Source: Ilyonectria destructans (taxonomy: Eukaryota > Ascomycota > Sordariomycetes > Hypocreales > Nectriaceae). Taken from it: a stretch of DNA of 64,000 bases. Position 1 is the stretch's first letter. Each line of letters opens with the position of its first letter. Made by a program: the position numbers and the translations under genes. The notes under the pieces were generated by a model. It was not told the origin of the DNA. It searched no databases and was given only the letters and a program-made list of their open reading frames with translations. This document shows positions 1-10,432 of the stretch, piece after piece. The stretch covers positions 620,001 through 684,000 of the forward strand of contig JAHEWK010000007.1 in the NCBI GenBank assembly GCA_020740775.1. The letters run 5' to 3'.

Positions 1-465
1 CAGTTATATATCTTAATATCTTAAGACTATTATTTAATATAGAAAGAGGATATATTTTAAGAGGAGGAATCCTACTTTTTATACTATATCTATTAAAGTT
101 ATTTACTTATATATAACTATATATATTAAGGTTATTTACTTATATTAACTATATATATTAAGATTATCTACCTATAGATAATAGCTATAAAGTTATTTAC
201 TTCCTAATAACTATATATATTAAAGTTATTTACTTCTATATAACTATATATATTAAAGTTACCTACTTATAGATAATAGCTATAATATTATAACTAAATT
301 ATATATTATTTACAGTCTTCTGCAGACTGGTATATTATCTCCGGGTTAAATATAATACCTTAAATAGCTAAATATACACCAAATTATTATCTTTATTTAA
401 TAGTATTAACAAATGCCCTGTAGGTATATGCAAAAGAGATATCCCTCGAACTTACTATATGACCG
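1..465. repeat. AT-rich low-complexity tract with short tandem repeats
   Basis: The first ~465 bases are almost pure A/T and contain several imperfect copies of a ~30-bp unit that combines ACTATATATATTAA with AGTTATTTACTT, most clearly between 100 and 290. Base composition changes abruptly near 470. Such AT islands in filamentous fungi often come from old repeats mutated by RIP (repeat-induced point mutation). That origin is inferred; no transposon protein can be read. The rest, 466-745, holds no gene and is the 3' flank of the hydrolase. Confidence 0.7.
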
Positions 466-745
466 ATCTTTATTGTACGCCTAGCCGTGCAAATGTCATG
501 TGTTGGTAATTGCACGGCTAGCCGTGTCGGTACTCTTCGCCCTTTATGTACCGCCCTCGGGCCCCGATATTAGGCGAGATGAGGTCCAATAACATTTTCC
601 ATTTAGCATCAGGTGTGCAGTTTACGAAGCACATGCTACCCTTTATAAAAACGAGATCCCGCTTAACATCATAGAGAATTTAACACGAGACTTGTAAAGG
701 GTTCTATAACTCGCTATGTACCGAGACTAGCTAAAACGGCATCCT

Positions 746-1956
746 TCAAGAACTTGCAGTCAATACACCCTTTGTCCATTTCTTCAACGCTTCAATGCAC
801 TCCCCGTTTATTTTATCGTCACCTTCAATTAAGATGAAATCGTGAGCCATCTTCTCTTGAAGGTCAAACTGTAGCTTCATCCTAGGATTGCTCTTCTGTA
901 CTTGGCCCACAAAATCGATGCATTGGTCTCGAAACACCTCGTGATATCCTACCGACACGTACATCTGGTTTGCAAGGGCGCTTAAACGGTGCATCCAAGG
1001 CTTCTCCATGTCGAGGGCAAATAAATGACTGCGCTCTTCCGTTGACCTTGTCTCCCAATCGTCATATCCCACCACTACACCTATGATCAACTTCACAAAG
1101 TCGGCAGAGAGCATGTCAATCGAGCCGTTTTCAACAAATGATCGATCATTCGTTTCTTTTGTGAGCCACGGCGAGATGAGGAATACTCCAGCGAATGGCC
1201 TGGTCAGGTTCAGGTCGATTTGAACGGCTTCGGGATGCGGCCACACCAAATGGCACATCAACTGGCTTGTCAAGTTACCGCCGGCAGAATCTCCGCCGAT
1301 GATAATATTCTCTGGGAGAATTCCAGATGCAAGCAAATGAGATAGGCCACTGGCGGCCTGACGCAGTTGCATGGGATACCGCGCAACGGGGCAGAGCGTG
1401 TACTCGAGGATTGCCACTGCAACTTCAGTCTCCGCCTCGATACCAGCCGCGATAAACGATCGCCAAAGCCACTCCAAATATGAAGTGAGCATTGGGGTAG
1501 TGAAGCCTCCTCCGTGGAAGAAAAGCACTACTTTCTTAGCCTTGTGGCGGTCTCCGAGCCAGAGGATCGAGGAGTTCCCGTCCTCCAGTGGTTCAATGTC
1601 GTAGCTCAACCGACCAGCCTTTTCTGAATCCGCCCCTGGGCTCAACTTGGACATTTCCACCTCAACCCATGATTTATACACCTCCTTGGTCGGCGGACAC
1701 AAATATTGAGTCTCGCGTGCGTCAAAAACATCCTGGAGCGCTTTGTAGACTCCACACAGAGCGTAGTCTCGAAGGGGAAGTCCTCGAAATCCAGCAATAA
1801 CTGTAGCACGGGCGATGTATGCTGCGACGTAGAATGGAGCTAACAGGAACCGTTAACATTGACACGCCGAGGTCCCAAGTCGTACAATCTTGACATACCT
1901 TGGCAAAATCGGAATGCCAAGCGGAATTTGTCCGCGTTGGAGAAGGGAGACGACAT
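746..1956 (-). CDS. alpha/beta hydrolase, steryl acetyl hydrolase/lipase-like
   Basis: A 383-aa serine hydrolase in two exons, 1956-1899 and 1839-746. The 59-nt intron (1898-1840, GTATGT to TTAG) has a GTTAAC-like branch site. The start at 1956 is the ATG whose phase fits the intron; the first exon encodes MSSPFSNADK. The oxyanion motif HGGGF follows a beta strand near residue 110, and the nucleophile elbow GDSAGG near 195 supplies Ser. A candidate His lies in MAHDF near the C-terminus. This is the fold of fungal steryl-acetyl hydrolases (Say1/Mug180 type) and hormone-sensitive-lipase esterases, which hydrolyse acetyl or short acyl esters. Exact substrate unknown. The hydrophobic N-terminal stretch (APFYVAAYIARA) may anchor it to a membrane. 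Confidence 0.85.
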
Positions 1957-2789
1957 GGGTAAAAGAAGACGAGTAATGGTTAACAGTTGTGTGACCAGAA
2001 AGTAGCAACAGCAGTGAGTTGTGGGTGAACAGGAGATACGTCAAATCAAGGAGAGAGAGCTGATATTTATGTTTTAGCTGACGGATCCCGCGGAGGCCTT
2101 GACTCCCGAAAGCCGTCGCAGAAAGCGCGCGCACACGGGCCATGCGCGGTCTTGGCAAGTCTCTGAACAATTCCGAAGCGAAGGGATTGTCCATTTGCGT
2201 ACCATGTACTTCAGCTGGTGGTAATGACTGCTAGTCAATAGGTAGTTGGCAGACAACGTGGCAGGGTCACTCAGTGAACGGAGAGAGGGAGAAGTACCGT
2301 CCCAATGACCAATGAGATATCATTCGCTCACAGCGATGCTGCTGCTTTATTAACAGACTTTCGTCGTCACAAGAAGTCAAGCTGGGCAAGCGCTGAGATC
2401 GTACAATGATGGGACCCTTGCTATGTAGAGCTAACGTGTCAAGTACTCTGTTGCGATTAACCTGGCCAGAGCATTTGGATCCAGAATAGAGCTGACCAAC
2501 TAAATTGACTCATTGTGACTGTGTCACGAACGCAAGGGTACGCTAATTAAAGACGAAGCTGAACTGCCCAATAACGCCGGGGAGCTAGTTAGGCCGGGGA
2601 AATTGAAACATATTCGCCAAAGGTTTCATCCGCCAATCGAGTCTCGTCGCGACATTGTCATATCAGTAATACATAGGAATTACGATTTCCCGTAGAGAGA
2701 TATCGCGGTCGGTGAATCGATCCAATAATAATCGTGAAATGAGAAGATGTTTACCCATCATGTCTACTCTGTTATTACCCCGTGATGCT
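1957..2789. other. intergenic, no gene seen
   Basis: Short open frames only, none with domains or a good exon structure. It separates the hydrolase 5' end from the 3' end of the membrane-protein gene. Confidence 0.5.
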
Positions 2790-3818
2790 TCAGTATTTAA
2801 GTATGGCACCAGGTACATTCCTCGATTGATAAGCACCCCAGCACCAGAAGAGGAAAATAACAATCCCGGTGAATAAAGCAAATGCTTGATCCAACTCCGA
2901 TATGGAATTACCAGATAGGCGGAAGGGGTTGTAGATAGGAAATTTATCTGGGCGCCCCTCAAGTAGGGTAATAGCCGCGAGAAAATGGAAACCACCTATC
3001 TGGGTGTGGATATAAGAAGACATGTTTGTTCTTATAAGACCCCAAACTGTTCGCAACGTCTCAGTTATTCTTTTCAATAATATAATAGGGGCCGTTCTTT
3101 CGATGTTCCAATCAAGACAGTGAAATAAGGCTGCCAGTATTGAGATAAGGAATGGATATGCCAGACCTATACCTTGGGCAAGAAAAAAGCTGTATGTTAT
3201 GAGGAACACGACGTGATAAAACAATGAGCTGAAGATTTTACCCTGGCCCAGTTTCCAACATGAGATGATGAATGGTTCGTAGGCTTCTATCCCCAACGAC
3301 TTGAGATGGTCATCATCGTAGGACTCATGGGGACCCCGATAATATCGCTTCGCACAAGCCACACAGCATATGAACCAAGTCACTGAAACGGCCAGAGCTC
3401 TTTTTCGGACGACCAGCTTTGGAACATTTGCCTTGCCCATGACGTGCAGTATATTCATTGGGTGAATGGTTAGACGCTGAGAAACCAGAATCATCCAGGG
3501 CGCGAAGGTGCAAAAGAGGGTGACCACGGAGAGCGGGGCCTGTAGCGCGAGACGATGTTGTATCTGCGCAAGCTCGGGATCGGCTTCTGATCCGAATTCT
3601 TGAGGGTAGTTGGCGATCTGTGAAAGCACATCGCAGGCTGCAATGAAAGGGTATGCCAATGCCACTATGAGATCCGCATCGAGAGAGTCATGTTTGCGAT
3701 ACTCTGAATGCAGAGTCCATGAAACAAAGGCAGATGAAATAGATAGTATCCAGCATGCAAGAACACCAGGACCATATTGTGACGAGACAAGGTCGAATTG
3801 AGCCGATGTGTCGCTCAT
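2790..3818 (-). CDS. hypothetical multi-pass membrane protein
   Basis: Intronless reading frame of 342 aa. The first ATG is at 3818; an upstream in-frame TTG is not a likely start in a fungus. There are about seven to eight hydrophobic segments, for example around residues 15-35 (VLACWILSISSAFVSWTL), 45-65, 90-115, 140-155, 200-235, 290-305 and 320-337. The last one ends in the aromatic stretch IVIFLFWCWGAY. No catalytic or transporter signature is recognised. It resembles the uncharacterised integral-membrane proteins common in ascomycetes. Family unknown. Confidence is for its being a real gene. Confidence 0.7.
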   Translation of the reverse strand: MSDTSAQFDLVSSQYGPGVLACWILSISSAFVSWTLHSEYRKHDSLDADLIVALAYPFIAACDVLSQIANYPQEFGSEADPELAQIQHRLALQAPLSVVTLFCTFAPWMILVSQRLTIHPMNILHVMGKANVPKLVVRKRALAVSVTWFICCVACAKRYYRGPHESYDDDHLKSLGIEAYEPFIISCWKLGQGKIFSSLFYHVVFLITYSFFLAQGIGLAYPFLISILAALFHCLDWNIERTAPIILLKRITETLRTVWGLIRTNMSSYIHTQIGGFHFLAAITLLEGRPDKFPIYNPFRLSGNSISELDQAFALFTGIVIFLFWCWGAYQSRNVPGAILKY

Positions 3819-4884
3819 GGCTGCAACCAACTCGCGACTGAGGCGTTTTCAAGTGGAGGACCAACGGGCGGCGGGGGGAAGCTTTTCTTATTTATTGCCG
3901 GAATTCATCTGCGATCCAGGTTGCCCGATCTTGTAGGAATGAATGGAAGGACGGATGTACTCTGACTCAACAAAATGTAATATCAAAAGGTGAAAATTCC
4001 CTTATCATCAGCCTCATGCGTCTGACATTTGCTCATCGTCAGCGTCACGTGCGGACCTCAGTCAGCGCTGGACTCGGGCCGGCTTTTTTGCGTGCAGGGG
4101 TGGTGGTAAGAGGGCATCGACATTCATCTAAAAGTTGGCAGCAAGAAACTTGGCGGTATCTGGGGCACCAGGCGGGTAGTAAGTAGATGGATCTGAGAGT
4201 CTAGTGGAATCGAGATTGCAAGCCGGATGTATGCTTCTGAGCTTGATCAGTGGAGTCTCAGATCAACTTTGAGGGAGGCTAATAAGGCTTCTGGACTAGA
4301 GCCATTCGGTCTCAGGACCGTGAGTATTATTGGCTGATTGCATCCCCGTTTGGTCAGCTTACGTCGAATATTATATGAGCCAAGTATACTATATTCTGAC
4401 TGCAACATGTAGTAGACGATTCAAACATGCCATACCACTAATCGTCATTATTCCATCCAGCTGTTGGCTGCTCTACGTCGTCCTTTTGTTACCGTAGCGA
4501 ATGCGAGATTCGCGACGAATGCGAGATGATGTGCTTTATCCTCGGCGCAAATGGCCCCACTCGGACTGCAATTGCCCCGAAACTCAAACACGCGGACCAA
4601 GTAGGTAACAATTCCGGCTCAGCTCCCTGATTACACAGCATTGTCTCTAGATGTTATACCCGTTCGAGTCAGGCGCCTAATTAAAGGTTCAATCCGGGGC
4701 TCCGTAACGGCGCAACAGTCGGTCCATTTGTGATGGCGCCGTCAAATCTCTTCAATTCGCCCAGTTTCTGCCACGGCTCGGGCCACGCTGGGCAGAATTG
4801 TATAATACTAGAGTGGCACCCGCCTTGTAATGGTGCCATCAACCTCAACACTTACTCTTCCATCTCATTTTCAATCATCTCATC
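3819..4884. promoter_or_regulatory. divergent intergenic region with TATA-like element
   Basis: About 1 kb between two divergently transcribed genes, so it probably holds both promoters. TATAATAC at about 4800-4808 lies ~80 bp before the ATG of the reductase gene and is followed by a pyrimidine/CA-rich leader (CAACCTCAACACTTAC). No gene seen. Confidence 0.4.
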
Positions 4885-5973
4885 ATGAAAGCCCTTCTAG
4901 CAAACAACTCCATTGTGTCCAGGATTGGCAACCTGACTCTGGGCAAATCTTTCGGTGGCGGTGCCGTGTTCAAGGATGTCCCCATGCCAACCATCTCCAG
5001 CGACGAGATCCTCGTCAAGGTCAAATCCGTAGCGCTGAACCCCACCGACTTCAAGCACATCGACATCATCTCTCCCCCAAACTCCATCATTGGCTGCGAC
5101 TATGCCGGCGAGGTAACCGCCGTCGGCGCCAATGCGGCCAAATTCTGGAAAGTCGGCGAGCGGGTAGCCGGCGGCGTGCATGGCGGCCTGTACCCTGACC
5201 GCGGCGCCTTTGCCGAGTATCTCAAGGCAGATCACGACCTCGCCTGGAAGATCCCGCCCGGGGTGTCCGATGCCGATGCAACGACATATGGCGTCTCAGC
5301 CATCACTGCTGCGCTGGCCCTCAACAACCGCCACGGCCTGCCGTGGGCCAACGAGGGCCCCAAGACAGACCAAGCATCTGCAGAGCGCCGGTCAATCTTC
5401 ATTTATGCTGGCTCAACCTCTGCCGGCCTCTTCCACATCCAACTGGCTAAGGCTGCTGGGCTTACCGTCATCACCACCGCCTCGCCGCATTCCTTTGATC
5501 TCGTCAAGAAATACGGCGCAGACCATGTCTTCAATTACAAGTCGCCAAAGGTTGCAGAAGAAATCGTCAAGGAGTTTCCCAACATCTCAATGGCCGTGGA
5601 CTGCTTCTCTGAAGGCAAGTCGACTGAAATCTGTGCCAAGGTCATTCAGAACAAAGGCGGCAAGGTGGTGACGCTTCTTGACAGCGGCAAGTCCAAAACT
5701 CTCGGCGTTGAATACGAAATGATCCTGGCGTACACAATGTACGGCCACGCTTTCCAATGGTTGCCGCCAATCGGACCCAAGGTCGCAGCCAGTTCATTGG
5801 ACCGCGAGACCCTTGTCCACTTCTGCTCCATCCTGCCAGAGCTTACGAAAACCATTAAGCCAGTCCCAGTCACAGAGCTGGAGGGTGGTTTTGACGCAAT
5901 TCTAGGTGGGTTAGATCAGTTGCGATCAGGAAAGGTGTCTGGAGGCAAGCTGGTGGTTAAGGTGTCTGAGTAG
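4885..5973 (+). CDS. zinc-type alcohol dehydrogenase-like / trans-acting enoyl reductase (MDR family)
   Basis: Intronless, 362 aa, with ATG at 4885 in a good context (CATCATGAAAG). It is a medium-chain dehydrogenase/reductase. The N-terminal GroES-like half carries ALNPTDFKH and GCDYAGEV. The Rossmann half has the nucleotide loop AGSTSAGLFHIQLAKAAG near residue 175 and ends in SGGKLVVKV. The PTDFKH signature and absence of the structural zinc Cys cluster are typical of the ToxD/LovC-like group, NADPH-dependent enoyl reductases that often act on polyketide intermediates. Whether it serves a pathway here is inference: a Zn2Cys6 regulator lies downstream, but no synthase is in the window. Confidence 0.88.
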   Translation: MKALLANNSIVSRIGNLTLGKSFGGGAVFKDVPMPTISSDEILVKVKSVALNPTDFKHIDIISPPNSIIGCDYAGEVTAVGANAAKFWKVGERVAGGVHGGLYPDRGAFAEYLKADHDLAWKIPPGVSDADATTYGVSAITAALALNNRHGLPWANEGPKTDQASAERRSIFIYAGSTSAGLFHIQLAKAAGLTVITTASPHSFDLVKKYGADHVFNYKSPKVAEEIVKEFPNISMAVDCFSEGKSTEICAKVIQNKGGKVVTLLDSGKSKTLGVEYEMILAYTMYGHAFQWLPPIGPKVAASSLDRETLVHFCSILPELTKTIKPVPVTELEGGFDAILGGLDQLRSGKVSGGKLVVKVSE

Positions 5974-6866
5974 CGTATGCAGCTTATGTTTTCCTATTGT
6001 AAGGTTATGGGTCAGCTTGTTGATGGCTGGAGTGCAAGTCTCTAGGTTGATCATGAGAATGAATAATGAGATGGTATAATATAGAATGGTTTTTAAACCC
6101 ACAACGAGCGAAATGATCTCAAAGTAATAGGATTACTATTTACCTACTACTTTGAGAAGAAATGGAATAATATTATGTCTAGACAATCCCATGGGTTCCT
6201 CGAAGCTGTATTTGGCGATAGAGCACGAAATGTAGAGTTAGATCCCAAACCTAAGATGCCGAAGATGGAGGTGGGAAAGTTGGTCCCGTCTGCCGTTATT
6301 AGTTTGTATATAACATCAATTTCCTGGCTGATATTTAGGCAAAATGTCTCGGCCTAACAACGGGTAACCAGTGGGTTAATCTCAAGGGGCCAGGTACTCT
6401 GCCAGATAATGGCCGCTTTAAAGACGCTAGCTTCAGGTCGTGCGAGATGAACTGTTTCCTTCCTGGGATGCAATACTGTAACACGAAGAGTAAAATCAAA
6501 CTTACTACAGGAGCCACTAATGTGGTGATAGCTAAAGGCAGACCTCTGGCTATTGTCTTTACTATTCTAGACCTCTATCATCCGGACTTTCAGTATTTGT
6601 CTGGCTGCTATACCTACAGTTTGCAGTAAATAATTTAGCTGCTAGATTTTCTAGTGCTGAGTGTAAGGCTAAATATGTGTCTCTATTGTTTGTAAATACT
6701 ACATAGCTTTGATATATTTGATGATATTAAGTAAAGCTTAAACAAAGCCAAATGCATACTACCCAAACTTTTGCATTCCTCCAAACTTCTCTCCTAAAGC
6801 AGGAACTATCAATACTACTCCTACATTACTTTTTAAAGCTACAACACTGTCTGGCTGTTTGAGTCA
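5974..6866. other. intergenic, moderately AT-rich
   Basis: 3' flanks of two convergent genes. TCAAAGTA (about 6118) and TACTTTGA (about 6146) can pair as a short hairpin, possibly a 3'-end element. No gene seen. Confidence 0.4.
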
Positions 6867-8263
6867 CTAGTTGGCTATATCTTGCGCAGCAATATAGCCT
6901 ATTGGCCACTCAATAATACTATTCCACAACGGATCGATAGTATTTGCAATAGACCTTGCCACACCGAGCCCCCATCCCTTCATAAACCAAAATGTCGACT
7001 CAGTAATGCGCAGGACAACACAGAAATACGCCAAGAGGGCCATTGCGGCAGGATGTCGTTGGCGAAGAAGAGTGATAAAGTCTGGGTTAAGATAAATCGG
7101 CCAAGTCGAGACGATTCGCACTTCAGGCATCGGGGCAGTAGCATTGGCTTTGTGAATGCATGATATTAGACTGATAATCTCAGCCTCGACCACGGCCTGG
7201 ATATGGTCATCCAACTGGCGGGTCTCTAGCTGCGGTTGAAGATCAATTATTTTGTCGAGGAGAGTCTGTAGACTGGCGGGCAGCGTTGAAACCGGATGTT
7301 TAGGTAACCCAAAGAATTCGTGCAAGGGGCCCTCCCAGATGGTATCCTCCTCTATCTTCAGAACACTTTCGATGCCTCTGGTGAGGAGAAAGATATCCAA
7401 GATATCGTCGACAGACGGCTCTAACCCATTTGACTGGTTCGTCACGCCAGAAAATCCTCCAAAAAAGAGTAGGACGGAGGCCGCAAAGAGCGCATCGCAA
7501 TTCTCGGCTGTTATTTCTGCCAGCGCTATCCTCATTAGACGGACGGCGTGATCCTGATGCTGCGATGCCCGCAGTGCGTAAACATGGCGCTGGCCTGGGT
7601 TCAGGTACACAAGGTGAAAAGCCGAAAGTGCGAGAAGCTGGTTCATGAGGAACCGGTGCTTGACTGCTATCTTCGGCACCTCAAACTGCCACAAATTATT
7701 GGCGTCCTTCGCTCTTGGCAACGTCGAGTGAGTATGCGATGACCAGTGGTGCATGAGTTCTAGATCAACTATCCAAGAACCGGTATTGGGCCCGGCATGT
7801 TCCTCCGTTTGATGAGTGGTGAATCTTGCAAAATACGAGTATGGATCGGAACTGAGGGACAGCTGGTTCCTGCTGGACAGGGCCGGGTCAGTCGTTGAAT
7901 GGGATGCCGAGGCGCCGAGCTGCTGGTTGGGGCATGGCTCAATCAGTACCTAGGAATATCGGCGCATCAGCTTAGAAGAACCTACGGCGGTAACTACAGC
8001 ATTCTCCTGTGGCAGTTGCTTTCCGCCTTGACTTGGCGCGGCTGAGGACGGCTGAGCTTGTTCTGGGGGGCACGTTACAAGCGTGCATGCAACACCGTGT
8101 CTGGCGCAGGCCTGGCAAGGGCGATTTTCGTCGCACTATGTAGTAATTAGTCATAAGTGGTAGCGTAAGATGGGAGAACAGGGCTAATTCGCACCTTGAC
8201 CCGTCGTTGCTTACATCGTAAGCACCCTGTGCGAGACTTCTTGTACCCTAGAGCCGGTGGCAT
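6867..8263 (-). CDS. Zn(II)2Cys6 transcription factor, Upc2-like
   Basis: Reconstructed as three exons: 8263-8195, 8135-7986 and 7922-6867 (424 aa). The first intron (8194-8136, branch GACTAATTAC) splits the zinc cluster, which reads C-LR-C-KQRRVK-C-DENRP-C-QA-C-ARHGVA-C (C-x2-C-x6-C-x5-C-x2-C-x6-C) at residues ~14-40. The second intron begins GTAGGT at 7985. Its acceptor could be 7923 (63 nt, preferred) or 7950 (36 nt, rather short); both keep phase. The C-terminal part has LELMHHWSSHT followed by a helical regulatory domain, as in sterol-uptake-type (Upc2/Ecm22-like) regulators. Targets unknown; the neighbouring reductase and GMC genes are candidates. Confidence 0.82.
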
Positions 8264-8745
8264 TCTGGCAGGAATTGTGGAGGATGGGGTAGAGTGAGTA
8301 CCTTATTGCCGGGTTATCGATCATAGCCTTGTGTACCAGGCGGTCAAATGGGGCAGAATGAGGAAACCCGTAATTCCCACCAACAAGAACGAACGTACTA
8401 ACCTGAATCGCTTGGTAAACCAACCATAGCGATAGTGTGGTTCGGTAGGCGGAGTAACAATCTCGTTGACGTCGTCTGCCTTAACTTTTCCTATTTACTC
8501 AAAAACTGGTTGTCTAGTGTAACTTATAAACAGGAAGCAGTACTGCACCCGAGGAACCTAATGATTCAAATCTGTTACGGAATAGCTCGTAAAATGGTAG
8601 GTGACCCTATTTAGCTGCGAGCAGCTAGATTGAATGTGTGTAATATGATAAGGATTCCTACCTAATTGAGAGTTTAGAGACCCTTATGTATCCTTGCCGT
8701 TGAGGAGCCTGCTAGAGCTCCAGACTAAGACAGAAATTTATTCTA
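8264..8745. other. intergenic, no gene seen
   Basis: Upstream of the regulator start and downstream of the epoxide hydrolase relic. No supported coding structure. Confidence 0.4.
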
Positions 8746-9635
8746 TTACTCAGCCTTCCAGACCTTGGACGTAAAGTCCATAATATCCGCCCAGAGCGTA
8801 ACAGGTTGCTCAGTCGGACTAAAGTAACCACCCTATAATTAAATCGTCAGCCTTATTAAATCTAAGACTTCAATATTTAAACAACAAAGATACCTACCTC
8901 ATCGTGTTGGTAGAAGTAAGTGAAAACATCACTATTACGCTCAAAGTATGATTTCGGTGGAAGGCCAAGATCGTTAGGAAACCACGAGAATCCCTCCGGT
9001 TTTTCGGTTTTCGCCGGCAATGCAATCTTCGCAGTATCATTGGTTGCCTACCTATGGTCAGTATACTGCTGTAATGTATATAAGTTACCGTGCCCACTCC
9101 TTCACTCATGGTTTTGTAAAGGGGTAGAGTTCGCGAGCGGAAGGGAGAGGGATTGGCAGTACCGTGGTATTCTGTTCACTTACCGGCTCCGACCTAAATT
9201 CCGCCGCATATACCCAGTACGAGGTAGGATAGGTCTGTGTGAACCAATACAACGAGACCGTAGTTACGATAGTTTCCACAGACAGCGGTTTCTTCAGGTC
9301 CGACCATAAGACCATCCTCTCACCGATCCTGTTTTATTTATCAGCCAATATTATTGGACATTCCTTTCCAAACACATAAACGAAACTTACCACATAAGCA
9401 TTGAAATCGGCTTACCCCCGATTGTGAGCCCAGCTGTACTTGATCTATCTGCATGCAACGGAACGTTCGCTTGGCCACATTGCCGAGTCTCAGCCATACG
9501 CGGCAAGCCATAAGATTGGCACCAGCACTGCAATCATCAAGGCTCCCAACAGTTCAAGTTAATCCGCCTCCCGAGGGAAATTGTATTGGGCGCCGTTAAG
9601 GTTGAATTGAGGAGGCCCGGCTTGAATTCATTAAA
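8746..9635 (-). pseudogene. epoxide hydrolase relic, 5' half decayed
   Basis: Three 3' exons splice cleanly: 9328-9184, 9047-8898 and 8832-8746. They encode the end of an alpha/beta-hydrolase epoxide hydrolase: KPLSVETIVTTVSLYWFT, then GFSWFPNDLG, and finally HDE-GGYF...LWADIMDF with stop TAA at 8746. The Asp-Glu-Gly-Gly junction marks the family's catalytic-His neighbourhood, although the usual GGHF His reads Tyr (GGYF). Upstream, 9434-9391 gives KPISMLMWIGER in frame across another intron (9390-9329). Beyond that the frame is lost: a weak match to the oxyanion HGWPGS region can be seen near 9611-9629, and stop codons interrupt all frames. No usable start exists, so this is probably a decaying gene. 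Confidence 0.72.
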
Positions 9636-10432
9636 CTACTAGATCCTCTTAGTCAGACAGTCGTGGAGAGTGTAACTATATATTTTCTATTCCTAGCTGC
9701 TTTAGAAGGTCCTGTTGTAAAGCGCTGAAATTAGTGATATTTCGATACAGTTGTTGCAGTGCTTCAGTATAGGGGCTGTAGCCACTATAGCGCCATTATC
9801 TAAGGGTTGAGGCCGTAAATTGTGGATACAGCCTAGGAATCTACCTACCCTACAGCACATTTCAGCAGGGCAATGGAGGTAACAGGAATAGAATAAAAAT
9901 CATAAATAAACTTGGAAAAAAATCATAAATATCTCAACTTGGATTGTATTCAATTTATTAAATAGCCTGCTTTAAATTGAATTGAATTCGGTGATACGGT
10001 ACTTTGAATGAAACTTATTTAAATTGAAATTACGCAATTCAACTTTCTGGAGCTTCTGCAAACATCACGGTGGTTGAAGGGCAAACAGACCTCTTGGACA
10101 TGCTTCTCAGTTCCAATAACTGGTTGAAGCTCCTTTTACCTTATTCCCAGGTGAAAACTTCACTTGGGCAGTGTGCAGCATTGTATCTTCAGGGTCATGC
10201 CTACAATCTAACTCCCTACCCTTCGTAACAGCTTTGGTTCCACGTCACAGCGTGGACCACCAATATATTAGAATAACAAAATGCAAGGAGACGTCATGAT
10301 TCATTCAAATGGTTATGTATATTTGAAATCTCTATTTACATGTTCAACACATGTCGAGAACAAGACAATTAGATACAAGCCCCTCGCTATGGCGAGACCG
10401 GGGGTGTCCCACATGGGAAGAAATTAAGTTGT
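9636..10432. other. intergenic, no gene seen
   Basis: AT-biased stretch with several ATTGAATT-like words around 9940-10040. No open structure or RNA gene recognised. Confidence 0.4.

Noticed and set aside
4640..4700. T-arm-like words (CCCGTTCGAGTC, GGTTCAATCC) suggesting a tRNA
   Set aside because: No acceptor stem, D-arm or anticodon arm can be formed around them.
8920..9309. Plus-strand frame of 129 codons
   Set aside because: The minus strand over the same bases carries the epoxide-hydrolase exons with matching splice sites.
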